Source: Gaertneriomyces semiglobifer
Taxonomy: Eukaryota > Chytridiomycota > Chytridiomycetes > Spizellomycetales > Spizellomycetaceae
Assembly (NCBI GenBank): GCA_025558075.1
Contig: JAHLKF010000006.1
Span: 1-64,000 of the forward strand
Length of the DNA stretch: 64,000 bases
Direction of reading: 5' to 3'
Positions 9,371 through 20,507 of this stretch are shown here, in pieces; positions within the stretch are counted from its first letter, which is position 1, and every line of letters starts with the position of its first letter. The notes under the pieces are model-generated. The model ran no database searches and was not told the DNA's origin. It saw only the letters and a list, made by a program, of their open reading frames with translations. The translations under genes and the position numbers were made by a program.

Positions 9371-9662
9371 GCTATTGAGGCGGCAGCCTCCAATCCAGTC
9401 TCTGCAGTGTCCGTCTAAGTGTATGTGTCTGCTCACAATGGTTCAAAAACAGTAGGCGTGAAGTCGGGACTGGCTTATATATATATATGTCTCGCGTGTG
9501 CCTACTAATGTGTCCTGGGCAAAATTATGGTGGGCGCCGCCTACCATGAGAGAGTCACGTGACTTCGTCTCAGACCCGCTGGTATCAATAAGGTCCGTCT
9601 CGAGAGAGCTCCAACTCTCCCTTTTGCCGACCATCCAAGCAATTCTCATCGAGCCCAGAATC

Positions 9663-11918
9663 ATGTCTGATCCATTAACATATAGTAATTTCCTGAAAGC
9701 GGACCCGTCTGCTTCCTGGGTTGACTACCGTGACGCAGTAAAAGCTGCCGTTGACCTTGAGAAAGCACACGCTCAAGCCCATACCAACAAGAGACATCAA
9801 GTAATTTCACAGAATAGGATAGCAACTCTCCAGTCAAGGCTGCGTGGGACGTATGTATCTGGAAGAAGGGTTACCGAGTTGTATAACTTATCACTGATCA
9901 TTGTTGTTATTTCTTAGAGGTTTCGCTGACTTTGAAAAGCGCAAAGAGACTTTAATGAAGCATGCATCACAGGTACGTTCTCATCCGTTATGTCTGACTA
10001 GACCGTGCTTAGAATTTTGTGGTAGGCGATTGAAGCTCACAGTGATCTAGCATCGTCCTCAAGGATAATTGTGGCCAGCTTGTTCGCAGAGTCCAGGAAA
10101 AGGCCACATAGCCAGGTCGATTCAGCGGAAAATCAAGTAGGGCCGTTCCGAACTCTCTTGGGAGCTGCATAAACTCACTCTTCTTGCGTGGAGCAGCCTA
10201 CACCCCCACACACGAGGTTGTTTTCAGACGTTGCCGTAGAGCCAAACCCGGATATCGACGTTGAATTAGAGAATTCAGACGAAGAGGTGGATTCGTTGCA
10301 TATTGCTCCGGAGAATGGTTCAACAGATGGGTGGGTGGGAAGAGCGGAGGAAGTCATCAAGCGTTCAAGAAATGGGAAGACTCAAGGGTTGGTACATGTT
10401 GTGTAGTGCAGCCTTTTCAGGGTTTAACTTCGTCGATTACCAGAATACTATGGAAACGGATCGTCAATTTGGACAAAGATGCTCCCTATTTTGCTGAAGA
10501 AGATTTCTCCCTGATGAGGTCATTATTTTTGCAGCGCGGGTTCGCCACAGGTCCCGCCATGGGGTCAAGGGGAAAAGCCGTCCTGGACATGATAAAAAAT
10601 GTAAGTTTCTCACTATGCTGCGCAAAGTTATTAGCAGTTTTTCATGTGAGTTGGCTTACAATGTTCCTTAGGCGGATACAACTACCCTGATAAGGGGAGT
10701 GGAGTCATTGCCGGTCGAAGGAGCAGTCACATTCTTAGAATTGCTGAAGAAGGGTCTGACGACGGCTGAGGTGCGGCCAAACTTGGCCCGATCCCTGCTA
10801 AGGAGCAACAGACGTGATACCCCAGTTGTACGTTTAAACCTACGAACGGACCAATGCTTTGAATATGGGCGGGACCGTGAGGTTCAACTGATACTGAGGA
10901 TGTTGGCTACGACCGTGGAAATGGTACAGTGGGGAATTCCGGATCAAACGATTAGCGAGCGCACTGGAGATGCATGTTTTTGGCGTCGTCTTGTCGAAAT
11001 AGTACGGCCGGACGTCGCGGTGACTTTGTATGGTCACGAATCGATTGCTTATAATACGAGGTGCTAACATCTATCGGTAGCGGGGAGGTCGAGTGCCGTG
11101 CATCGCGTACCGTGAGAAAAGAAGGGCTTGTGAGAAACAATCCGAACGTGTCACAGGTAGCTGTGGGCCGTATACGTGGACATTACTGCGATTACATCCT
11201 GACGGTTAGTCAAACACATCATCTTTCCGAAGTACTCAACTGTAATAATAAATCCCCATTAGGTACCGAATCAGGATACTGATACCACCTATGGAACAGA
11301 GCTGGCGATTTGTGTCAATGCAGGGACACAAAAAGGGACAACTGTCAAACGGATTCGTGATCCTGAAGGCGGAGCGACATGTTTGCGAAACATACATTAC
11401 TGCATGACTAAAAGTGTGGAAGAGAAGTTGAACGGAACGAAGAGTATGGAAAAATCTGTATTGAAGATTTCGGAGCACCTTTGTCCCGAGATGCTATTTT
11501 TCAACTCTTGGGTTTTGGAACGGTATGGACTCCGGTATCTCAGCAATGGAATCTACGGGCTTAGCAAGCTCGGCCGGGTGCAAGTGCCGATTAAGCTGGA
11601 CGACCAGTTCCCACTGAGGTTTACTGAAATGTGCGTCGAAGTGTTTGCGTTTAAAGTACGTGAGGTTGCGTCAATATGCGTGGCTGTTCGTTGAAGACTC
11701 TAAACATGCGTTTCACTTAGGAGTCCATCCATTTAATGAAAGACCTATACCTGGACTCGCTCGATGTGGGCGACATATCTGAGCAAGATGAGGACGGGAG
11801 CACGGCTTCCACGTACATGGCTCCAGATCACGCCCCCACCCCGAAAAAGAAGAAGCCTGGGGAGGACCACAAAGGCGCTCGCGATCAAAACAGACGAGAA
11901 CTTCATGGTGATCTATAG
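9663..11918 (+). CDS. Nine-exon gene of unknown function, possible PD-(D/E)XK-like fold
   Basis: Exons 9663-9850, 9918-9972, 10026-10136, 10197-about 10334, 10421-10600, 10672-11027, 11081-11204, 11263-11655 and 11721-11918 join in frame; introns are 53-71 nt with GT-AG ends (only the exon 4 donor is unsure). The protein begins MSDPLTYSNFLKADPSASW, has an acidic middle and a Lys-rich tail (PKKKKPGEDHK, a possible nuclear signal). The exon 6-7 join gives VTFGEVECRASRTVR, then GHYCDYIL and ELAICV; GE-x2-x-AS-x2-R followed by D and E resembles degenerate PD-(D/E)XK nuclease-like proteins expanded in some fungi. That assignment is tentative. It sits between repeats and pseudogenes. Confidence 0.6.
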
Positions 11919-12314
11919 ATCTATACTAGGTTGCGTACGTTGTTAACTTTGATGCCAGGACTGATGAATGGATCTGGACGACGAGAATGATGATAGTTGG
12001 GGGAATGGATGAACGGCTGCGTCTTTTATATTACGCCCCAACTCTGGCATACATGTGCATCTTATGCCTGTACACATTAATGATTGACACTTCTATCGAA
12101 TGTTGGGCTCATGCACCGTAAAATAAGCTGCTTGCTTCGAATCATGATCTCTTTCTCTTTTTGTTTTCTGCCCTGCGGCGACATTGCGGCAGACTGTCAA
12201 GAGTGACGGCCGCAGGCACCGCTTCCCGACGTCCTTCCAGTCTGCATTCCATGCTTCATCGTGGCCATCGCCAAAACCTTTGCCAAAAAAAGGTCTCATC
12301 TATGTGACATGCAG
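11919..12314. other. Intergenic
   Basis: No supported gene. The LPMO pseudogene probably had its signal-peptide exon around 12240-12300 (a hydrophobic run FIVAIA is readable there) but I cannot join it cleanly. Confidence 0.4.
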
Positions 12315-13530
12315 GACCCATCAGCGCTCACACTTTCCTCGACCGTCTCGTCCTCCCCAACGGCCAGAATGGCAAGTGCGCCCGCCCCACTGCCGCCATC
12401 AACGGCCAGCGCAACTTTCCAATCAAGGGTCTGTCCTCCGCGGACATGACTTGTGGGTTCCCTCCGACACGTCCGGCCGCCGAGACTTGTCCCGTCGCGG
12501 CCGGCGACAAGGTCTTGATGACCTGGGGCCATAATGCTCCTCATGACGATGTCATTGGTACGTATTTACTGCTTGTGCTTCTGCCGCACCATGCTCTTTC
12601 TTGGCTTGGCTCGCCTTTGTAACTGATTATGACTTTATTCAGACCCCTCTCATGCCGGCCCATGCAACATCTACATGGCCGACGTCCTAGAGAACGGTGC
12701 CATGCCCACGGGAGACGCCTGGTTGAAGATATATGAGGAAGGCATCGAGAACAACCAGTGGTGCACCCATCGCCTCATCGACACCAAAAGGTGTTTTGGA
12801 TGTAGTGATTCCAAAGGATGTTGCCCCTGGCAGCTACCTCTTGCGTGCCGAAATCTCTGCTTTGCATGAGGCGGACGTCACGGTAACCGACAACAAGGCT
12901 CGCGGAAACCAGTTCTGTAAGTATTTGTTTGTTTGTTCTGTCCCCGTGCCCATCTGATACACTGACTAACTGAGCACGGCCTATTTCCGCAGACGTTTTC
13001 TGTCCCCAGTAGCAAGTGTCTGGTGGCGCTTCCGCAAACCTGTTTCCCAAAGTGAGCATCCCGGGTCACCTCACCACATCGTCTCCGGGAGTGGTATTCA
13101 ACCCCTTCAACGGCACCTCATTCTCGCAGTACCCTCAACATGGTCCGGACGTTGCAACCTTCAACGGCGACTCTGGTGGTGGTGCTCCCCACCAGCACCC
13201 GTACCCGCACCGGCGGCACCTACCCAGCCTGAGAAACCCGTGACGCCTTCTCCCGCACCCGCACCCGCACCCGCACCTGCACCTGCACCTGCGCCTGACC
13301 CGTCTCTTCGCTGCCAAGAGCTCGTGCCCGCCCGCCTGCTGGGCCAGCCACGATCAGTGCTGGAAGGACTCTAACACCTGCGTCCAAACAAAGGGATTCA
13401 ACGCCGAGTGCCAGGCCGTCCAGGCCAAGTGCGGTGACAAGGCAAAGGAATGCTCGCAGTTTAACTACAGCTGGACTCGCCGCAGTGTGAGACGTCGCTA
13501 TATGAGCGCCGTCCTGACTCGCGTGTCTTG
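12315..13530 (+). pseudogene. Broken lytic polysaccharide monooxygenase gene (AA9/AA16-like)
   Basis: Exon parts 12315-12557, 12643-12916 and 12993 onward, with introns 12558-12642 and 12917-12992, encode an LPMO fold: HTFLDRLVLPNG after a short leader (His1 of the copper brace), GHNAPHDD...DPSHAGPCNIYM, WLKIYEEG, IPKDVAPGSYLLRAEISALH and the NQFY segment with the axial Tyr. The family oxidatively cleaves cellulose and other polysaccharides outside the cell. The gene is dead: one extra A near 12786 shifts the frame, TAG stops it at 13010-13012, and further frame changes are needed to read the Pro/Ala repeat (about 13255-13300) and the Cys-rich tail (about 13315-13480, with repeated CW and C-x6-C spacing) that ends the gene. 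Confidence 0.7.
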
Positions 13531-13869
13531 ATGCCGAATGTTTATGTAGCGGCCGATGAAGAGTTGATTGACAGTTTCAGACTTGTATAAATGTAGAGAG
13601 AGACCTTAGAATGCACGTATGTGTTGATCATATGTGGTGCATACTGGGTATTGTAAAAAGCCTGTCCTATTACACACGAACAACACATTTTCCCATTACT
13701 ACTGGTGATAATTTCCCTCAGTTTATATTCCCTCAGTCCCCCACTCAGGTAGCCAGCTTTCCTAGCCTTTTCCGCAGTGCCACGGTTGTGCAACAACCCA
13801 AGTATCTGAAGGTGGGCGCCGCTCCCTGTCGAGACAGATAGCAGACTAGACTGGGCAGGAACTGACCTA
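13531..13869. other. Intergenic
   Basis: No gene, RNA or repeat recognised between the LPMO remnant and the old LTR fragment. Confidence 0.4.
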
Positions 13870-14010
13870 TGTGGAAGGATTATGACCGGAGGGTAGGGTT
13901 TCCAAAAGGATTACTCCGCTGTTAATGATCTCTTCACTGTGACTCAAATTCTGTTACTACTTTCGGCGGTACACCGGACGACATGTGTCTGGTATAACAT
14001 CTATTTCTTG
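13870..14010 (+). repeat. Diverged LTR relic related to the element at 63148
   Basis: From tgtggaaggattatgaccgg at 13870 the sequence parallels the LTR starting tgtagaaggattatgatcgg at 63148 for about 65 bp with roughly 10 mismatches, then less clearly to a shared ggtataa motif. No internal domain or second LTR follows, so it is a solo or truncated relic. Confidence 0.7.
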
Positions 14011-14222
14011 TTTATTTGCAACGAATAGAACTATTTCTTTCCGTCTTCACTTATTGAACCATTCAGATTTTGCAAACGTTGCTCATCCTCAAGATCAAAG
14101 GCATCCCCCGGCGGAAGCTGATGATTACCAGTTGTGTGGACACATCCGCACAATAGTCGGCAAAAGTTCACCTACCCTGCCGATCACAATCGTGGCATAT
14201 GTTCTTTTTGGCGCGGGTACCT

Positions 14223-14276
14223 GGATGTTGCTTCGGAGGAAGGATATAGCGGAATCCTTCCTCCAAAGCAACATCC
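14223..14276. repeat. Strong hairpin, 23-bp arms, 8-nt loop
   Basis: Arm 14223-14245 and arm 14254-14276 are reverse complements except for one position (C opposite A, i.e. a C/T difference), with loop atagcgga. A second small hairpin (TTGTT-gaag-AACAA) follows at about 14279-14293. It lies 70-280 bp upstream of a helicase-like remnant. Confidence 0.85.
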
Positions 14277-14294
14277 CTTGTTGAAGAACAACAG

Positions 14295-14560
14295 GTGAGA
14301 GATGGAGAGCCCATCCCTTGGAACAGGGTTCCTTTACTAGCGGTTAAGCCGAACCTTCTCCCCGACTACGAGCAGCAAATCCCCAACATGCAGAAACTCA
14401 ACGATGGTCAACGCAGAGCAGTCGATTTTGTTTTGTCGTCAGGACTAGCTGATGGTCATCCTAAACGGCTCTCCTGGAAGTGGGAAAACTCTAGTGCAGC
14501 CCGTCCAGGCATTCTCAATAATCAGAGAACATGCAGATGACGACCATCTCAACTATTGAC
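14295..14560 (+). pseudogene. Remnant of PIF1-like / superfamily 1 helicase
   Basis: One frame reads QKLNDGQRRAVDFVLSSG, the Q-motif region typical of PIF1 and Helitron helicases (L-N-x2-Q-x2-A). Directly after it a different frame reads LMVILNGSPGSGKTLVQPV with a Walker A motif GSPGSGKT, then stops about 20 codons later. The two match one protein interrupted by a frameshift near 14455. No later helicase motifs are found, so this is a fragment. Confidence 0.55.
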
Positions 14561-15159
14561 CCTCACACTGAACTTGGCCACCGCTACAGTTCCTCTTCCT
14601 CTCTTTCTCCCGACGATGATGAACAAGCGGACGACGATTACGATTACGTTCCCGAAGATGAAGACCAACCCTACCCCATTTCAGAGGAAGAACTCGCCAA
14701 AATCCTCGAGGAAAATGACCGCGTCTTTGGTGGTTACACAAGGAAGCAGAAGCTTGAGAAACTTTCTTGCGGGTGCGTTTTGCGGATGGTTCTCTGCACA
14801 AAACTCATCCGGAAGAACATTTCTCTGTGTCGTGCAGCGTGAGTGCCCCGACATTGTCGACAGCATCTTCTATTATGAGGCCGCTGCGAGCCGGAGTTGG
14901 TGAAGATAGCTATCAAGGATTTGAGAACCATTTTATCATCAGCTCGGGCGTTGCAACTGACTCGCCGGGTTTCTTATCCGAAACGACTCCGGCTGTGGTG
15001 GCGTAACGGGTCAGGAAAGATTTGTTGCTGATCTTTGACGAGAACCAAGAGAAGAACTTCAATGCGCCGCAGAGCTCCAGACAGACAGAGAGACGAGCTC
15101 CACACCCCCTATATAGTCGATAATTTATTACGGCATGAACAAGGCAAGGCCGATGGATA
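14561..15159. other. Region with acidic frame fragment, no supported gene
   Basis: A plus-strand frame to 14842 carries an Asp/Glu-rich stretch (PEDEDQPYPISEEELAKIL) and looks locally coding, but it has no clean start, splice sites or known match and neighbouring frames are equally open. It may belong to the degraded gene before it. Confidence 0.3.
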
Positions 15160-15490
15160 ACGATCGCATGCTGAAGAGGTTAAGTCAATTGTACGAGATG
15201 AATGTTTCAATGCGAGGGAACGAACATCATTCAATTGCTTATACGCTCCGTTTTCAACTGTCCAAAACGGTCGGAAGACTATCCATCATTGAACGCCTGT
15301 GGCTGTAGTGCTCCGTGCAGCGCGGTTGACTGTCGCATTCTGCATTTGTGCTTCAGTGGTCGCATTGCCTGAGTAACTGCAGTCTACGGCGAGTAGGCAT
15401 TGGACATGAGGTTCAATGGTAAATAATCCCTTAAGGTTCTCGCTTGAATGTGGCAATGGAAATGAAAGGGTCGCCTGCATTGTATGAATG
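15160..15490 (+). repeat. Long direct repeat, copy 1 (downstream of the 7-TM gene)
   Basis: Shares ordered blocks with 17155-17515: tgaagaggttaag, gcttatacgctcc, catcattgaacgcc, gtaactgcagt, aaataatccc...ggttctcgcttga, aatgaaagggtcgc. Overall diverged, with small indels. The two copies bracket the gene at 15829-16990. Confidence 0.65.
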
Positions 15491-15828
15491 TAGCTGTTTG
15501 TGAACAAAAATTACAGCAACATATCACCTGTTTGTTTTTTCTGGATTTAAGGACGCTACCCTGCCCGCAGACATAACTCTCTCACATTGAGAAAGTTGAG
15601 GGTACTGCGGGTCATTCGAGTAGCGGTATCGATACTTTGCCACCCGTGGGTTACGTCTATTGACAAGCAGCTCAGAAGCACAGAAGGACAGAGTAATAAG
15701 ACCGCGCCGCATATAAGACACCTACGCTAAAAGCAAAGATGACCTTCGTAAAGATTGACCTATTTTGAGAAAGTCATACAAAGTATTGCCTTCTATCCCA
15801 GGCTGGCACAACGCGATTCTGCGCTGCA

Positions 15829-16990
15829 TCAGGAAATGCTCGTGTCATGTACGGTCGGTGGTGATTTCGCATTCCCGCTATGTCCAGGTGAACGCGTTGA
15901 GTGAGCCAAGCCAGAATCCAAGGGTCCTTTTGAGTGGTCTTGAAGATACCGTCGGGTTCGCGGCAGGTCCGACATAAAAGTCACCCAACAAAAGACAATC
16001 ATTGCGGCAGGTACCAAGATGTTCCATCCCAGGCATAGCACAGTTGATATCACCAGCTGTGATAGAATCAAATGGCGCATCCACGCAAAAGAACCTAATA
16101 TTAGGCCAAATGATCCGTATATGATTCCCACCAGCAAGAACTGTAGACGCAGCCTCGCAACTGCTTTTTGAACGCGAGATTCTTCCAGGGCCAACTTGTC
16201 CAAGTCCTTGGACGCAGACTTTAGCTCCTTCAGTAACCTCATGGAATAAAAGATGAATGCCGCCGACAAGAGCAACAAGTAGAAGCACCATAAAGAGTAG
16301 TGTGAAATATGGTACCACCTCCAGGGCCACTCCATCACGCTCATCGAGTAATCATAGCGACCAGCATAATAAGCAAGGGTCACGTTCGTAATAACCTGAA
16401 CTGCAAGCTGGGTGTAGACAGCAGTGTACACCGCTCGTTTGGATGGCAGAATGAAGTTGGAAACTGCACTATGTCGACGTCCTGCACTTTTCTTCCATTT
16501 GCCTGCAGCAGTCGAGCTTGTTGCAACTCCAACTACGAATGACTGTAATCCAATTTCGCCGACGAGCCATGGAATCTCCCATAGTAATGACATGGACGTC
16601 GGTGGAAGAGCGTCCCATATCAAGCAAACGTGTGTTGCTATTCTACCGATGAAGTGCAATCCGATGAGCGCCAATAGTGCTTCTATAGAGCTCACACCGG
16701 CGGAGGTCCAGAGACGTCCATGAAGAAACACTATACGCTGCAGTAAGGTGAAAATGACCGCAATAAGGGCAACACTGACGACGAACAAGGCCACTTTCTG
16801 TATGGTAAGAAATACATCGCCACGTTTGCAGTGCACAATGCTGATCCGCCAGTCGCAAGGTAGATCGCTAAAGTCCATTCCCAAATTGTTCCAGTTATTG
16901 CCAGTCGGGGTAAAGGACAGACCTACCCATGGCGGCCGCCACACCTCATATTCATCATTTTTGGTGAGATTCGCTTCTGCGTCCGCGCGT
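15829..16990 (-). CDS. Seven-transmembrane protein of unknown function
   Basis: The minus-strand frame of about 371-385 codons ends with a stop at 15829. It contains seven hydrophobic segments: VALFVVSVALIAVIF, a second around the SIEALLALIGLHFI stretch, a third after WEIPWLVGEIGL, a fourth near YTQLAVQVITNVTLAYY, a fifth SLWCFYLLLLSAAFIF, a sixth FLLVGIIYGSFGLIL and a seventh near VLCLGWNILVPAAMIVF, then a hydrophilic tail with Arg/Ser. This is GPCR-like topology, but I see no motif of a named receptor family. The frame is open upstream of the first in-frame ATG, to a possible acceptor site (taatcag) near 17005, so a short first exon is probably missing from this model. It is flanked by direct repeats. 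Confidence 0.6.
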
Positions 16991-17154
16991 TCGTCCAGCG
17001 TTGAGCGGAGGTCTGATTACGTAAGACATTTGACCTCGCGTCATTGCATTGTTTGGCACTGGAGCAGGGCCTTCTTGGTGAGCATGAACGATCACATCGG
17101 GAGAACCACATCAGACGAGAACAGCAGAATTCTGTATCAGCCAGAGGAGTGGCA

Positions 17155-17515
17155 GATGTTGAAGAGGTTAAGCCAATCAACCGACAGGCACGTGCATCAT
17201 TCTGACGGGGAACATCATGCTTATACGCTCCAACACTTTCGCTTCTACAACTGCCAAAAATTGCCGGAGGGCTTTCTATCATTGAGCGCCCTCACTTTGT
17301 TGGCTGTACTACATCATCACTTCCCACAAAGCAGTTGGCTGGTACACTGGTTTTGGCAAACGTTCATTTGCATTTGTTGCAGTCGTCGCCTCACCAGGGT
17401 AACTGCAGTTTACGCAGAAAGTCGTTGGAGCCAAGGTCCAATGGTCAGCAGTGGGAAATAATCCTGCGGTTCTCGCTTGATTGTCGCAATGGGAATGAAA
17501 GGGTCGCTTTCATAC
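17155..17515 (+). repeat. Long direct repeat, copy 2 (upstream of the 7-TM gene)
   Basis: Partner of 15160-15490, same orientation. It overlaps the region that should hold the promoter of the 7-TM gene. If the pair arose by duplication of a promoter-plus-gene unit, the other unit's gene has decayed to the left of 15160. Confidence 0.65.
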
Positions 17516-17651
17516 CCGGAGCGAAAACCTTAAGCTGAAGTTCGTTGTGTCGCGTCCATGGTCGCATGGTCGGACAAGGAGCAGCAGCTGGCAGACGGCA
17601 CTGGTGGCGCTAAATTACTTCCGCAATACGGCATGTTCGCCCTATTTAGCA

Positions 17652-19670
17652 TCATCCGCCTTTCGTGGTCCAGTTCAAAATAGACGTCGTTGTTCCTGCG
17701 CCCTGGCCCCGAGGTTTGGTGCTCCTTCTGGCGCCCTTCGCGTGGGATCCAGCCTTCATATTGGAAGAAGCAGCAAACGAGTGTCGATGTTCAACTTTAG
17801 GAAGACCAGTGATTCCCTTGGCGTTTAGGGTCGTTTGCCTCGTGCAGTTGGACGGCGAGGCACTCAACGATGATGCGCTAGCGGGCTTCGTCAGTTTAGT
17901 AAATGCGTTGAATGGTGTGGTAGCTTGAGACTTAGTATGGATTGTAGCAAATGGGGAAGATATGGGCCCGGTAGAAAATTGAAGTTGGGATGCTACGCAG
18001 CCGTGCTCGTAAGATGGCAATGAAAGCGCGCTTTGAGCTTTTTGAGTAAATTCCAAAAGGCTTGGTCGCGAGCGTAGATTGCTGACAAGTTTTGGAACCT
18101 TGGTTGATGATTGCGACATGGCCTCAAGTTCTGCATCAAGGATGTCGTCCATTGGCTGGGATTTCACTGGTACTTCAGTGAATTCAGGCAAGCGCGTTTT
18201 CGTAGCAGCCGCTACTTTGACGAGTCTCATAGGAAGCAAAGGTTTGTCTGTGTATGAAGCACCTGGTGTTACAACATTCATCCCTGTGTGCGCCACGTAT
18301 GCTCGGACTTCATTGCGTGTGGCCTCATCATCATTCTGCCAACGACCACTTGTGACCAAGATTGCCATGTTGTCCAGCTGTTCGGTCTCGAGGTCAGCAA
18401 ACCGCTCGCCAAGGGCCACCGCCTCCGTGTCGGAGAGAACTTCATTCCCCGAAAACAAAGGTACATCAGGCGGTAATCGCCGCCAACCCAGGTTGAGTTC
18501 CATACTTCGGGAATGCATTTTGGTATTGCTGAGGTCTACAGCAACTAGATAGGGTAACTGGGTAATCAATGCGACGCTGGCATCAGCTATGAACGAGAAT
18601 GACACGTTGAGATGCGTAAGCGACCGCAAACCTTCCGCGATGCCATAGGCCGCGGGCCGCAGCATAACCTGCAGGCCTGCATCTTTCAGGTTTGTGTGCG
18701 ATACATCAAAGACCTTTAGATTCGGAAGATGGGCCACACAGGGTGCCATTGAACAATCAAAGTTCGTTCGGCTTAAATTCAGTCGGACCAGAATGCCGCG
18801 AGGAAAGTGCTTGTCGCCCAGTCGATGAAGTGTAGGAGCCGCGACGTCCACATGGTCGCCTCGAAGATACAGTGCTTTCAACGATAATACGGAGTTCCTT
18901 TCCGCAAATTCTTCGTACTCCTCAGCAAAAGCAGCTATCAGGGATACCGGTAGAACAGCATCATACGATTGCAGCTTTCGCAAGATGATGTCTGCAATCA
19001 CCCACGGAAGATTCGCAACCGACTCAATAGCATCAAACCGTTTCAGTAGGTAATGCTGAACGAGGACATTGTCAGCTTTCAGAGCATCAAGGTTGGCCAC
19101 GAGTCAACATACCATCGCAATATCAAACAAGCTTGGTGTGCTTCCATCAGCATTGCATCTATCTAATTTTCCAATTCTTGCACGCAGTGCCCGCAGTTCT
19201 TCGTCAAAGCAATTCGTGGCAGGTCTCTTTCGTGACCGATAATAGATATCAGGTGCGCCATGGCGTTTCGAGCCAGCTCGTTCATCAGGATCTTGATATT
19301 CGTGATCGCTCTCAACCATCTTATCTACTAGGGCATAGGTCTTTCCTTCATCAGCATCGTTTCCTCGTTGGTTGCCTGTCGGGATGCCCGGCTCTTGTCG
19401 ACCACTTTTGCGATTTCCATCAATTGATCTTTGATTGCTCTGTGGTTTTACAGATACCATGTCCTTTCGACGTGAACCTTGCCGTTCAGAAGCAGAATTG
19501 CTGCTGCTGGCATCTGGTTCCGCTGCTCTACTAATAGCGACTTCGTTGCGCCCGCCCCCTCGACCTCTTCCTCGACCTCTTCCTCGGCCTCGTCCCCGGG
19601 CTCTTGATGCTTTCTTTCCTCTTCCATTGTCTCCCCCAAAGAACCGGAATGGAACCTGGCCCTGTTCCAT
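17652..19670 (-). CDS. RG-rich, leucine-rich-repeat protein
   Basis: Two exons, 19670-19113 and 19055-17652, joined across a 57-nt intron (gtatgt...gttcag) give 653 aa. The first in-frame ATG gives MEQGQVPFRFF; the frame is open further up, so an upstream exon is possible. Near residues 15-40 there is a tandem RGRGRGRGRG run like nucleolar/RNA-binding RG boxes. The middle holds several leucine-rich repeats (LKALYLRGDHV, LVRLNLSRTNF, LKVFDVSHTNLKDAGL, LTHLNVSFSFIADASV, LVAVDLSNTKM), the C-terminal half is Ser/Thr/Pro-rich and low in structure. No signal peptide or TM. A nuclear or nucleolar scaffold is a guess from the RG run only. Confidence 0.65.
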
Positions 19671-20507
19671 GAGCTGTCGTATGAGTGACGGGCGCAAATG
19701 CGATTGTCAACCGAAAGTTGAGACCGCGAAACAGTAACAGCAGGGTCAAGATTCCAAAATCCTAACTACTATAACTTCACATCTGCATCATCTTCAAAGC
19801 AGCTGTTATGTTCTCAAAGCACCTCAGAGCGATGTGGCTCATCCATATCTCGTGTGATGCTCACGAACAAGATCCAGTGCTAGTCAGTACAGAAGGTAAT
19901 TGTTAAAAATTCCCAGCAGCAAACACTACTGGAAGGACAGCTAGCTATTAAGTTGGAATGGAAAATGGAGGAAGACCAAGTCGGCAAAGCAGTTATCATC
20001 CGATACAAAGATGAGGCATGCCAGATCCGTTGTCCGTTTGGCGTCAAAGGTAGCAGTGCAGCAGTTGAATGGAAGTGACGTACTGATCAGTTGCGGTGGT
20101 GTCGAATCTCCAACAGTAGCGGGTAGCGGGTATGTCCTCGATCATTACCTTACTGTGTTACGTGTAGGCAATGATAAATGAGAATGGTAAACGTTCTCCA
20201 GGATATCTTATGCGTGAGAAATGTGAATTTGAAGGCAGGCGACGAGAAGACGGAGACTGTTCAAAGACTTGCAGTGTATCCAGTGAATAGCAAAGTATTG
20301 CAAACGAATATTATGTATTAGACCAAAAAAAAATATGCACATGCTTAAAACTATATACGGTTCAGCGTGTATCCCCTGCCATTCGTTGTCTCGATGAGCA
20401 AACGAGTATGGGAAGGAGCAAGCTCCACATCTTGGCGATTCTCAAAGCTTGGTACGCCGTCGTTTCGCGTCAGGTGAAATCGAGGCATCATTACTTCCCT
20501 CAGGTAG
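19671..20507. other. Intergenic
   Basis: No gene recognised in about 840 bp between the LRR gene's start and the DnaJ stop. It contains an A9 run near 20324. Confidence 0.4.
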
